Assembly (NCBI RefSeq): GCF_000203915.1
Contig: NC_008390.1
Span: forward strand, 1-64,000
DNA from: Burkholderia ambifaria AMMD
GTDB lineage: Bacteria; Pseudomonadota; Gammaproteobacteria; Burkholderiales; Burkholderiaceae
Direction: 5' to 3'
Length of the DNA: 64,000 bases
Part shown: positions 17,028 through 24,250 of the stretch, piece by piece
How positions within the stretch are numbered: the stretch's first letter is position 1
Layout of the letters: each line of letters starts with the position of its first letter
Position numbers and translations under genes: made by a program
The notes under the pieces: generated by a model
Database searches by the model: none
Told to the model about the DNA's origin: nothing
Seen by the model: only the letters and a program-made list of their open reading frames with translations

Positions 17028-17561
17028 TCACCGCCCCACCATCGCCCTCACCACCCCATCCCTCCGGATCAAGCCGTGATACAGCGCGGCCGCAAAGTGC
17101 GCGACGAACGTAGCGAAGAACAGGTAAGCCAGCAGTCGGTGCGCGACCCGGAGCCAGGCAAACGCCACCGGATCGGCCGAAACCAGCGCCGGCAACTGCA
17201 CGCCGCCGCCCAGCGTCACCGGATACCCGCCAGCCGACAGCATCGCCCAGCCGATCAGCGGCATCGCAACCATGAGCGCATACAGCACGAGATGCGACCC
17301 ATGCGCGGCCACCTTCTGCCAGACGGGCAGATCCGCGGGCAACGCCGGCGGCTTCGACACGAAGCGCACCACGATCCGCACACAAACCAGTACCAGCACC
17401 GCAACCCCCAGCGGCTTATGCAAAGCCACCAGGAAATCATGCCGCTCGGAAACGGACGCCACCATTCCCACCCCGATAAACAGCATCGTGAGAATCATCG
17501 CGGCCATCACCCAATGCAGCACCCTCGCCGGCAAGCTAAACGTCGTCGTCGCCTTCATCAC
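17028..17561 (-). CDS. Cytochrome b561
   Basis: Membrane diheme cytochrome that passes electrons across the inner membrane. The 177 residues contain four hydrophobic helices with candidate heme-ligand histidines in ARVLHWVM (near 15), LVALHKPLG (near 48), AAHGSHLVLY and RVAHRLLAY. Its start codon overlaps the stop of the upstream peroxidase gene by four bases (ATGA), so the two are translationally coupled. The pair is under the ECF-type promoter at 18689-18716, so it may supply electrons to the peroxidase. Confidence 0.88.
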   Translation of the reverse strand: MMKATTTFSLPARVLHWVMAAMILTMLFIGVGMVASVSERHDFLVALHKPLGVAVLVLVCVRIVVRFVSKPPALPADLPVWQKVAAHGSHLVLYALMVAMPLIGWAMLSAGGYPVTLGGGVQLPALVSADPVAFAWLRVAHRLLAYLFFATFVAHFAAALYHGLIRRDGVVRAMVGR

Positions 17562-18649
17562 CGTCCCTCCGCACTCAACCGCGCCGCGCCGGCCACGCCG
17601 GCCTCTTCACTCGTCCTGCGCAGATACGAATCCGCATAAGCCGCCGACCGCGCCGCCAGCAACGGATCCCCCGACACCTGAATCCCCTGCGGCAACACCG
17701 TCGGGTCGTAATTCACATCGCGGCACGGCCCGCTGTCCTGCGGCTCCACGCGGTCGAGCACGAGCGTGCCCGCGTCGATCGTCGTGCGCTGCGCGGGCCA
17801 GACCTTCGTCGCGTCGTCCACCGGATCGCCGGGCGCCGCCAGCGTGACCAGCAGCTTCCACTTCTGCGCACCGTCCGCGATGCGATGCGTCAGGTCCTGC
17901 TGCAACACGTTCGGATCCGCGGCCGTCGCGACGTCGCCGGCGCCGGCCGTCTGCTCCGGCACGACGCGCCACCGCACCGCCTGGCGCTTGCCCGCTGCGT
18001 CCACGAAGTAGAACGCGTTCAGCCCGTAATAACTTTCGGTGACGTAGCTCGCGCTCGGCTTCGCACCCTTCACCCACTCGCGGAATGCAGCCGTCTCCGG
18101 ATGCGCGCCGAAAAACGCCTTCACCTTCGCCGGATCGGGTTTGCCCGTGGCCGGATCCGGGCGGGTCGCGAGCAACTGCGCGTAGAACGCCTTCGGCGTG
18201 GCTACCGGAAACACGGGCATCGCGTTCATCCCGGTCCGCCATTGCTGGCCGTCCGGTGCGGTGAGTTTCAGCGCGAGGCTACGGATCGGCACGCTGCTGT
18301 CAGGCGCATACGGATTCCCGCCCGGCAGCGCGAACCGCCCGACCACCGGCGTGCGCACCGCCTTGAAGAACGGCGCGACCGAATACGCGCTCGCGGCCCC
18401 GTTGCTTTCGAAGTAACCGGTCACGCACACGCCCTTCGCGTGATTGCGCCGGAAACCCGGATGCGCGCCGCCGCCGGCCGTCTGCAGCGCGTCGACGATT
18501 CGGTGCGGGGTCAGCCGCGTCGGCGCGAGCCAGCCGCCGACATACCCGAACGCCACGGTCACGCCGGCCACCGCGCCGCCAATCACGGCCCAGCGCCACC
18601 ACCCGCGCCCGGGCTCGCGCGGCGGCGAAGAAGAGGAAGATTGCTTCAT
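17558..18649 (-). CDS. Membrane-anchored catalase-family peroxidase (SrpA-like)
   Basis: Predicted periplasmic heme peroxidase of the mini-catalase family. The 363 residues start with a cytoplasmic Ser/Pro/Arg stretch and a transmembrane anchor at about 19-42. The catalase-type block NHAKGVCVTGYF near 100 holds the likely distal histidine. The substrate-channel motif GNPYAPDSSVPIRSLALKL and the downstream YGLNAFYF segment also match. It is first in an operon with cytochrome b561 and divergent from an ECF sigma gene, which points to an oxidative-stress role. The start follows a GGGAGTGC ribosome site. Confidence 0.85.
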   Translation of the reverse strand: MKQSSSSSPPREPGRGWWRWAVIGGAVAGVTVAFGYVGGWLAPTRLTPHRIVDALQTAGGGAHPGFRRNHAKGVCVTGYFESNGAASAYSVAPFFKAVRTPVVGRFALPGGNPYAPDSSVPIRSLALKLTAPDGQQWRTGMNAMPVFPVATPKAFYAQLLATRPDPATGKPDPAKVKAFFGAHPETAAFREWVKGAKPSASYVTESYYGLNAFYFVDAAGKRQAVRWRVVPEQTAGAGDVATAADPNVLQQDLTHRIADGAQKWKLLVTLAAPGDPVDDATKVWPAQRTTIDAGTLVLDRVEPQDSGPCRDVNYDPTVLPQGIQVSGDPLLAARSAAYADSYLRRTSEEAGVAGAARLSAEGR

Positions 18650-18688
18650 GGATGCACTCCCGATCGTCAGATCATTGTCGAACAGGCA

Positions 18689-18716
18689 TAGGACGCCGCA
18701 CGCGCCGCTTTATTCC
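18689..18716 (-). promoter_or_regulatory. ECF-type promoter of the peroxidase operon
   Basis: Minus strand GGAATAA, 12 bases, GGCGTCCTA. The same two blocks with the same spacing occur on the plus strand in front of the sigma gene (18742-18769). GGAATAA as -35 and CGTC as -10 core are typical of ECF promoters. Confidence 0.75.
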
Positions 18717-18741
18717 ATGAAGAAATTTTTCGTATGCTGAC

Positions 18742-18769
18742 GGAATAAGTGGCGCCGACCGGCGTCCTA
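18742..18769 (+). promoter_or_regulatory. ECF-type autoregulatory promoter of the sigma gene
   Basis: Plus strand GGAATAA, 12 bases, GGCGTCCTA, 38 bases before the sigma start codon. Identical architecture to the divergent site at 18689-18716; the 12-base spacers differ in sequence, so only the two contact blocks are conserved. Confidence 0.75.
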
Positions 18770-18806
18770 CGCGGAATCTCCACGCTTATCGGCTAGCGCC
18801 CCGGCC

Positions 18807-19325
18807 ATGCCCTCAAACGCCCCCGACGACGACGCGTTGCGCGAACTCATTCCCAGGCTGCGACGCTTCGCGCTCTGGCTGGCGCGCGACGTTCATGCGG
18901 CAGACGATCTCGTCCAGTCGACGCTCGAGCGCGCGCTGTCGCGCTGGACGAGCCGCCGCGACGACGCGTCGCTGCGCAGCTGGCTCTTCACGATCCTTTA
19001 CCGGCAATTTCTCGACGGCAAGCGCAGCGCGAAGCGTTACGCGTGGATGCTCGGCCGCATTCGCGACGACGACGAGCTGCACTGGCCGTCGGCCGAACGC
19101 GAGGTGGCCGCGCGCGCGACGCTCGAAGCGTTCGGCCGCCTGTCCGACGAGCAGCGCAGCCTGCTGCTGCTCGTCGCGGTCGAGGGCTTCACGTATCAGG
19201 AAGTCGCCGACCTGCTCGACGTGCCCATCGGCACCGTGATGTCGCGACTCTCCCGCGCGCGTCAGGCGCTGCGCCAGCTCAGCGACGGCGAGCTTCCCGC
19301 TCCTTCTCTCCGGTTGATGAAATGA
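18807..19325 (+). CDS. ECF RNA polymerase sigma factor
   Basis: Alternative sigma factor of 172 residues with region 2 (DVHAADDLVQSTLERALSRW, near 30-50) and region 4 (EGFTYQEVADLLDVPIGTV, near 130-150). It likely directs its own promoter and the divergent peroxidase-cytochrome operon, because both carry one motif. The stop overlaps the start of the anti-sigma gene by four bases. Confidence 0.92.
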   Translation: MPSNAPDDDALRELIPRLRRFALWLARDVHAADDLVQSTLERALSRWTSRRDDASLRSWLFTILYRQFLDGKRSAKRYAWMLGRIRDDDELHWPSAEREVAARATLEAFGRLSDEQRSLLLLVAVEGFTYQEVADLLDVPIGTVMSRLSRARQALRQLSDGELPAPSLRLMK

Positions 19326-20083
19326 ACAACCTCCGTCCCGACGAACACGATCTCCAGGCCTATGTCGACGGCCAGCTCGACGACGATGCGCGTGCCGCGG
19401 TCGAGCGATATCTCGCGCTGCATCCGGAGAGTGCGGAACAGGTGAAGCGCTGGCAGCAGGATGCGCAGCGGTTGCGGGCCGCGCTCGAGAGTGTGCGGAT
19501 GCCGGGTGAGAATCCTGAACTCGATCCGGCGGCGATTCGTGCGCGGCGGGCGGAGCGCTCGCGGATGCGGTTCGCGATGGCGGCTTCGTTCGTGTTCTGC
19601 ATCGGGCTGGGGACGTTCGGCGGGTGGCAAGCGCGCGGGTGGAACGCGCAGCCGCCGATCGCGCCGATGAGCGATGCGCTCGAGGCTTACCGAATGATGG
19701 TGGTCGACCAGGTCGCGAAGGTGGATTTCCGGCCGACGAGTGCGGGCGATTTGCAGGGGTGGCTCACCAGACGCGTGGGCGCTTCGGCGAAGCTGCCGGA
19801 TTTGAGTGCGGCGGGGTTCAAGCCGGTTGGCGGGCGGTTGTTTACGACGGACAGCGGGGCCGCGGCCGCGATGGTGCTCTATGAGGACAATGCCGGACGG
19901 ACGCTCAGCTTCTATCTCCGGCCAGCGGAATCGAAACATCGGCTGCTGCCGGCCGGGCAACGCGTGGATGGGTCGTTGCTGGCGCGGTATGGGTCGGTGA
20001 ATGGGATTAATTTTGCGGTGGTGGGGCCGGCGGTCAATCTCGGCGAACAAGCCGTTGTGCGGGCGCTCGATCAGCAGATTTGA
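19322..20083 (+). CDS. Anti-sigma factor, single-pass membrane protein
   Basis: Predicted antagonist of the upstream ECF sigma factor. The 253 residues start with an anti-sigma domain (DEHDLQAYVDGQLDDDARAAV) followed by one transmembrane helix at about 85-105 (FAMAASFVFCIGLGTFGG) and a periplasmic domain of about 140 residues. The usual HxxxCxxC zinc motif is absent (HPESAEQV instead), so a zinc-redox switch is unlikely. ATGA overlap with the sigma gene shows coupled translation. The ATG at 19322 is used because the frame upstream lies inside the sigma gene. Confidence 0.85.
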   Translation: MNNLRPDEHDLQAYVDGQLDDDARAAVERYLALHPESAEQVKRWQQDAQRLRAALESVRMPGENPELDPAAIRARRAERSRMRFAMAASFVFCIGLGTFGGWQARGWNAQPPIAPMSDALEAYRMMVVDQVAKVDFRPTSAGDLQGWLTRRVGASAKLPDLSAAGFKPVGGRLFTTDSGAAAAMVLYEDNAGRTLSFYLRPAESKHRLLPAGQRVDGSLLARYGSVNGINFAVVGPAVNLGEQAVVRALDQQI

Positions 20084-20167
20084 GCGAGACAATGCGCGGC
20101 CCGTGGTCCGCGAGCCGGCCCCGGCGGCTCAGCCAGCCCGAAAGCGCTCACGCTCACCGTTCGGGTT

Positions 20168-20205
20168 CACAGCATTGGGATTCGTTTTCGTATTGGTTAT
20201 CCACA
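20168..20205 (+). repeat. DnaA-box module 1
   Basis: CACAG, 24 bases, TTATCCACA. The strong box is a perfect match to the consensus. Confidence 0.7.
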
Positions 20206-20262
20206 CCGCGCAGATCGTCTCGATGCGTTCGTGGATGGGCGGGCGCTCTTCGGTTTCGGTCT

Positions 20263-20300
20263 CACAGGGTTTGGCGTCGTTTCGGCGCTGGATATCCACA
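20263..20300 (+). repeat. DnaA-box module 2
   Basis: CACAG, 24 bases, ATATCCACA (one mismatch to the DnaA-box consensus). It starts 95 bases after module 1. Confidence 0.65.
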
Positions 20301-20355
20301 TCGGCTGCAACGGCTTCGCATACCCTCCCTTGTCGAATCGCTCACCTTTGGGTTG

Positions 20356-20393
20356 CACAGGATTTAGAGTGGCTTTGGGTGGCGATATCCACA
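20356..20393 (+). repeat. DnaA-box module 3
   Basis: CACAG, 24 bases, ATATCCACA. It starts 93 bases after module 2. Confidence 0.65.
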
Positions 20394-20413
20394 CCGCCCT
20401 CGCCGAGCCGGTG

Positions 20414-20451
20414 CACAGGGTTTCGATTTGATTGCGTTCAGGTTGTTCACA
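20414..20451 (+). repeat. DnaA-box module 4
   Basis: CACAG, 24 bases, TTGTTCACA (two mismatches). It starts 58 bases after module 3. Confidence 0.5.
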
Positions 20452-20553
20452 CGCGTGAGCGCTTCGTTGGCCAGACCGAACAGCGTCGCGGTATCGAGCT
20501 CGACGGGGCACCGGTCGGTTTGGCCATCCTTCTCCCCGAGACATCCTGTTCAA

Positions 20554-20877
20554 CTACCCTTCTTTCTGCACGGCCATTAATTCCCTCAGGCACTCAACGC
20601 ACGTTGCGGTCAGCAATCCGATGGCTGCTTCCATCGACTCGTCGTCGTTGAAGCGGTAGATGCCCCCTCCCTCGTACTTACCGCCCAGCGCAAGCACTTT
20701 CGTCTCTTCGGATTCGAGCATGTAGCCGGGATACTCGATTTCGTCGCGCAACAGGGTCAACAGCACAATCCGACGGCTGTTGCTCCAGCGGCTGCGATCC
20801 CTGACGAGATCGGACACCGCTCGTGTCACAAGCTCACCGCCGACATATCCGTGAGACGGGCAATTCATCATCGGCAT
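20554..20877 (-). CDS. Hypothetical protein between the DnaA-box clusters
   Basis: I do not recognise this gene. The 107-residue product begins MPMMNCPSHGYVGGELVTRA, has a central hydrophobic helix (RRIVLLTLLRDEIEY) and a Cys pair near the C-terminus (TATCVECLREL). An AGGTGA ribosome site lies five bases before the chosen ATG. An upstream ATG at 21012 overlaps the preceding stop as ATGA but adds 45 Trp/Arg-rich residues that look non-coding. It may form a two-gene unit with the next gene upstream. Confidence 0.6.
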   Translation of the reverse strand: MPMMNCPSHGYVGGELVTRAVSDLVRDRSRWSNSRRIVLLTLLRDEIEYPGYMLESEETKVLALGGKYEGGGIYRFNDDESMEAAIGLLTATCVECLRELMAVQKEG

Positions 20878-21008
20878 CTCGTCACCTGTTTCCTGAAACA
20901 CAAACTGTCGCACGAGCAATCCTCGACCACGCCGACTCAGCCGGTGCTGCCTCCATCGGTGGATTCGTATCGGCCACCAACTACAACACCTTGACCAGCC
21001 GACATGAT

Positions 21009-21494
21009 TCACTCACCACGAAACAGCATCTCCAAACTCAAGTCCCCTTGCCTGGGATCGTAGCGAAACTCCGCCACGCCCCATGAACACGGTTCGAGTC
21101 GTGCCTCTGTGGGATGCGCGCTCACCACAGCCAGTCCCGACGACTTCGCGATCGACCGAACGATCTTCGACTCTGTGATGCTCGCATCGAGGAAGCGAAT
21201 CGTATCGAACAGGATCAACACGCTCGTCAGACGCCCTCCAACCACGTCGATCAAGCATTCGCCCGCATGTCCACCGAAGGTGATCTTCTGCGATATGCGA
21301 TAACGCACCGCACCGTTCTCCAGCTCCTGCACCGGCGAACACAAGCGCCGGACGCCCTCGCTCAACCGCCCGTCGTCGCCGACCTCAATACGCATGCTGT
21401 CGGCGTGAACCACACCGCTTTGCCAGTCAACCCGGATCGCCAATGTCATGCCGACAACTCGTCGCATCGTGAATGCCGGCGATTCTACAGACAT
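21009..21494 (-). CDS. Hypothetical protein between the DnaA-box clusters
   Basis: I do not recognise this gene. The 161-residue product contains MTLAIRVDWQSGVV, HADSMRIEVGDDGRLSEGV and a beta-rich middle (ISQKITFGGHAGECLIDVV), with no signal peptide or membrane helix. The pattern resembles small cytosolic immunity-type proteins, but that is only an impression. The start could also be the internal ATG at 21449. The frame extends to 21653 but the extra sequence is not protein-like. Confidence 0.55.
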   Translation of the reverse strand: MSVESPAFTMRRVVGMTLAIRVDWQSGVVHADSMRIEVGDDGRLSEGVRRLCSPVQELENGAVRYRISQKITFGGHAGECLIDVVGGRLTSVLILFDTIRFLDASITESKIVRSIAKSSGLAVVSAHPTEARLEPCSWGVAEFRYDPRQGDLSLEMLFRGE

Positions 21495-21832
21495 GACCGT
21501 CCGCACATTGACCGCAGGCATCACAGCCCGCCGATTTGGTTGTCTGCTTGCTGCAGGTAGCTCATGGCCTGCTTGGATCACAGTCGCCGGACTGTGCTTA
21601 TCCAATGGTGTTAACAGAGTTCGTATACATACGTAGTGATAGTTAACAAGCACGCGGCCTCACAGTGGATAACCACCGTAACGTCCTGAATTTTCAGCGC
21701 GAAGCGGAATGCATAACCACAGGCAATGCACACTCAAAGCTCTGTGCAGCACAGAACAACTTTTCGCCGATTCACAGCCGCGCCGACATATCCTCAATCG
21801 TTCCACTGTGAATCCAGAGGCTTGTCGGATGG

Positions 21833-21856
21833 TTATCCAGAGGGGAATGTGGATAA
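21833..21856. repeat. Convergent DnaA-box pair
   Basis: TTATCCAGA on the plus strand and TGTGGATAA (perfect consensus on the minus strand) separated by six bases. CACTG lies 29 bases before the first box, close to the CACAG spacing of cluster A, and CTGTG lies 25 bases after the second. Confidence 0.55.
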
Positions 21857-21980
21857 CCTCACAGCGCATCGACACGTTTTGCTGTGACATGAAGACGTGG
21901 AGCCCACGTGCTCGCAGCACCAGGTAACGGCCGATCGTCTGCGCCCGCATCCCCGGTTCAAAAAATTTTCACGAAGGGGC

Positions 21981-22009
21981 TTGTGCTCCTCCAAAACCCT
22001 CTCTATAAT
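21981..22009 (+). promoter_or_regulatory. Promoter of tRNA-Val
   Basis: TTGTGC, exactly 17 bases, TATAAT, with the tRNA starting 13 bases after the -10 box. Confidence 0.75.
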
Positions 22010-22021
22010 TCGCGGCTTCTT

Positions 22022-22098
22022 AGGCTCGTAGCTCAGTTGGTTAGAGCACCACCTTGACATGGTGGGGGTCGTTGGTTCGAATCCAATCGAGCCTACCA
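22022..22098 (+). tRNA. tRNA-Val (GAC)
   Basis: 77 bases with encoded CCA. Acceptor stem AGGCTCG/CGAGCCT is fully paired, anticodon stem CCACC/GGTGG encloses TTGACAT with anticodon GAC at 22056-22058, and the T-arm contains GGTTCGAATCC. Confidence 0.97.
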
Positions 22099-22163
22099 AC
22101 GAACAAAATGAAGGGGTCCGGCAGCGCGAATTGCCTACAGGCAATCCGGCTCGCCAAACATAC

Positions 22164-22194
22164 AAACGCCACGCGGCAACCTCGCGTGGCGTTT
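22164..22194 (+). terminator. Terminator after tRNA-Val
   Basis: Perfect 12-base arms AAACGCCACGCG / CGCGTGGCGTTT, loop of seven bases, then a T-rich run. Confidence 0.85.
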
Positions 22195-22315
22195 TTCTTT
22201 TTGCGGCCGAAACTGCGTATGCACACGCAAGATGCATCGTGCGGAACGTAGCAGGCAATCGACAAAGCAGCGCGCAGAGCAGGGCAAGCGGGCGCAACGC
22301 GCCCACCGGCCACCG

Positions 22316-23197
22316 TCAATGCAGATGCTTCAATTTGTCAGGATTGCGTACGACATAGATCGCGACGATCTTCCCGTCGTCGATGTCGAGCGCGGTCGTC
22401 TGCAGTTCGCCGTCGGCCTCCAGCGTGACGAACCCCGGCAGCCCGTTGATGAACCCCGCGCGCACGAGTTTCGACGCATGCGTGGCGAACAGCTCGGCCA
22501 GGTATTCGTGCACCTTCATCACGCGTTCGAAGCCGAACACCGGCTTGCCCGCGGCCGCGCGCTTGCCGCCGCCGTCCGAATGCAGGCTCACGTCTTCGGC
22601 CAACATTGCGCCGAGCGCGCGCATGTCGCCGCTGCGCGACGCCGCGAAGAACGCCTCGGCCAGCTCGATCCCGCGCTGCTTCTCGACATGAAACCGCGGC
22701 CGCGCCTCGCGCACATGCGTGCGTGCGCGCGCGGCAAGCTGCCGACATGCGGCCGGGTCGCGCTGGATCGTGGTCGCGATCTCGTCGAACTCGAGGCCGA
22801 ACACGTCGTGCAGCAGGAACGCCGCGCGCTCCAGCGGCGACAGCCGTTCGAGCGCGAGCATCAGCGGCAGGGTGACGTCCTCCTGTTCATCTTGCTCGAC
22901 GACCGGCTCGGGCAGCCACGGGCCGATATAGGTCTCGCGCTGGTGCCGCGCGGACTTCAACTGATCGAGGCACATGCGCATCACCATGCGGCGCAGGAAC
23001 GCCTCGGGCACGCGCACCTCGGTGCGATCGACGTCCATCCAGCGGATGAACGCCTCCTGCACGATGTCCTCGGCGTCCGCGACGGAACCGAGCATCCGGT
23101 ACGCAACGCGAATCAGCGTGCGACGCAGCGGGTCGAAGCTCGCCGCTGCATCGGCCCGGTCTTCGGCATTGCCCGTGGCCGGATCGACGCTCGTCAT
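22316..23197 (-). CDS. ECF41-type sigma factor with SnoaL-like C-terminal domain
   Basis: RNA polymerase sigma factor of the ECF41 group (SigJ-like), 293 residues. Region 2 (GSVADAEDIVQEAFIRW), region 4 (LSPLERAAFLLHDVFGLEFDEIA) and a C-terminal SnoaL-like extension are present. The three group hallmarks can be read: WLPEP in the linker, DGGGK in the extension and NPDKL at the C-terminus. In this group the extension replaces an anti-sigma factor and tunes activity. The start codon overlaps the stop of the upstream partner gene (TGATG). Upstream frame extension to 23248 is not family-like. Confidence 0.9.
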   Translation of the reverse strand: MTSVDPATGNAEDRADAAASFDPLRRTLIRVAYRMLGSVADAEDIVQEAFIRWMDVDRTEVRVPEAFLRRMVMRMCLDQLKSARHQRETYIGPWLPEPVVEQDEQEDVTLPLMLALERLSPLERAAFLLHDVFGLEFDEIATTIQRDPAACRQLAARARTHVREARPRFHVEKQRGIELAEAFFAASRSGDMRALGAMLAEDVSLHSDGGGKRAAAGKPVFGFERVMKVHEYLAELFATHASKLVRAGFINGLPGFVTLEADGELQTTALDIDDGKIVAIYVVRNPDKLKHLH

Positions 23198-23673
23198 CAA
23201 GCCACCATCTTCGCGGCCGCGGCCTTCGCCTCGGCCGGATCGATCCACAGCCCGAAGCCGACGGCAAGCCGGTTCCAGCCGTTGATCACGTTGATCATCA
23301 GCGTAAGTTTCACCTGTTCCTCCTGGCTGAAGTGGTCGTTCAGCGCCGCATACGCGGCCTCGTGCGCGCCGTGGCCCTCCGACAGACGCGTGAGCGCGTC
23401 GGTCCAGCCGAGCGCCGCGCGTTCGCGGTCGGTGTAACAGGGCGCTTCGCGCCAGGCGGCCAGCAGGTTGATGCGCTGCTCGGTCTCGCCTTGCTCGCGC
23501 GCCTCGACGGTGTGCATGTTAAGGCAGTTCGCACACGCGTTGATCTGCGATGCGCGGATCTTGACCAGCTCGATCAGCGTCGGCTCGAGGCTCCCGGCGG
23601 CAGCGACCGACACGGTCATCCAGCTCTTCATCAGCGCAGGGGCGGCGGCAAACGGATTGAGTTTCGCAGTCAT
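23197..23673 (-). CDS. Carboxymuconolactone decarboxylase-family (AhpD-like) protein
   Basis: Predicted AhpD-fold oxidoreductase of 158 residues with the family motif CANCLNMHTVEAREQGE near residue 50-66 (CxxC...H). Genes of this kind (the COE group) are the usual neighbours and targets of ECF41 sigma factors. The start at 23673 has a GGAGAAGG ribosome site; the longer frame is not conserved. It is first in a two-gene operon with the sigma factor. Confidence 0.88.
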   Translation of the reverse strand: MTAKLNPFAAAPALMKSWMTVSVAAAGSLEPTLIELVKIRASQINACANCLNMHTVEAREQGETEQRINLLAAWREAPCYTDRERAALGWTDALTRLSEGHGAHEAAYAALNDHFSQEEQVKLTLMINVINGWNRLAVGFGLWIDPAEAKAAAAKMVA

Positions 23674-23708
23674 GGTTCCTTCTCCTTTCGTGTGGGTTCC
23701 GGTGATAT

Positions 23709-23736
23709 GACGAGCGAGCACCCCGCGCGCGTGACA
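23709..23736 (-). promoter_or_regulatory. Candidate ECF41 promoter
   Basis: Minus strand TGTCACG, 17 bases, CGTC, 35 bases before the AhpD-like gene. The published ECF41 motif is TGTCACA followed by CGTC at about this spacing. One base of the -35 block and about one base of spacing differ. Confidence 0.5.
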
Positions 23737-24250
23737 TCGACGCAAAAAATTTTTCAAAAGCGGGGAAGCATGCGGAGTCGAACGTGGCGCCGATGCCCGC
23801 GACACCCGCGCGCGAATCGGGATTCGACATCGCCCGCATGACGCCCGTTGCTCAGGCGAAGCCGCGCCATCGACCTTTCATCTGCGCCGCAGGGCTGTCA
23901 TGAGGTGTCGGTAGCGCGCATGCGCAGGCATGCACATTGCGTTAGAGTGGCCGAGCCCCGCGATGACGGGCGTCGACGGTTCGTCAATGCCGCCGAGCCA
24001 GACGGGGTAAATTCTTTCATTTTTCTTTCGCCTTTGTTTCGCCCGAAATCCGATTCGCGACGTTCACATTTCTGGCCCATACTGTTCTGCACGGGCAGAA
24101 GAAGTGATGCCGCATCAGCGGCCCGGCGCGCGCGCCGGCTGCCCGACGACGCAGCAACGAAGGTCGCACGTCAGCCGCGCGCATTCGAGCGCAAGGCTTT
24201 CCTTTTTCCGGCAACGCAACGCAGCGAATCGCGACGTGAACGGTAAACCG
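23737..24250. other. Intergenic region upstream of egtB
   Basis: No gene is supported. Overlapping frames here have no start sites or protein-like composition. A T-rich stretch near 24010-24040 and CATACT near 24079 could belong to the egtB promoter, but no -35 at good spacing is convincing. No riboswitch fold was recognised. Confidence 0.4.

Larger units (their letters stand above)
20084..20553. other. oriC: Candidate replication origin region, DnaA-box cluster A
   Basis: No protein gene seen. Four plus-strand DnaA boxes occur: TTATCCACA (20197, perfect), ATATCCACA (20292 and 20385) and TTGTTCACA (20443). Each is preceded by CACAG starting exactly 29 bases upstream (20168, 20263, 20356, 20414). 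The CACAG strings end weaker box-like 9-mers, so each module is a weak-plus-strong pair. The regular architecture in non-coding DNA argues for an origin. It lies between an rRNA operon transcribed leftward and a tRNA transcribed rightward. Confidence 0.6.
21495..22021. other. DnaA-box cluster B and tRNA-Val upstream region
   Basis: No gene seen. DnaA-box-like sites: AGTGGATAA (21664, reverse, one mismatch), ATAACCACA (21713, two mismatches), TTATCCAGA (21833, one mismatch) and TGTGGATAA (21848, reverse, perfect). The last two face each other with a six-base gap. AT-rich sequence with two GTTAAC sites and alternating TATACATA lies at 21610-21650 and could be an unwinding element. The tRNA promoter closes the region. 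Confidence 0.5.

Noticed and set aside
16746..17639. 297-codon plus-strand frame opposite cytochrome b561
   Set aside because: Arg/His/Pro-rich shadow; the minus-strand membrane protein is a clear family member.
20878..21012. Upstream extension of the unknown gene to an ATG overlapping the previous stop (ATGA)
   Set aside because: The added 45 residues are Trp/Arg-rich and unlike protein, and a ribosome site lies at the shorter start.
22232..23437. 401-codon plus-strand frame opposite the ECF41 gene
   Set aside because: Antisense shadow with no recognisable domains.
23737..24250. Riboswitch or small gene before egtB
   Set aside because: No known riboswitch core or protein-like frame could be identified.
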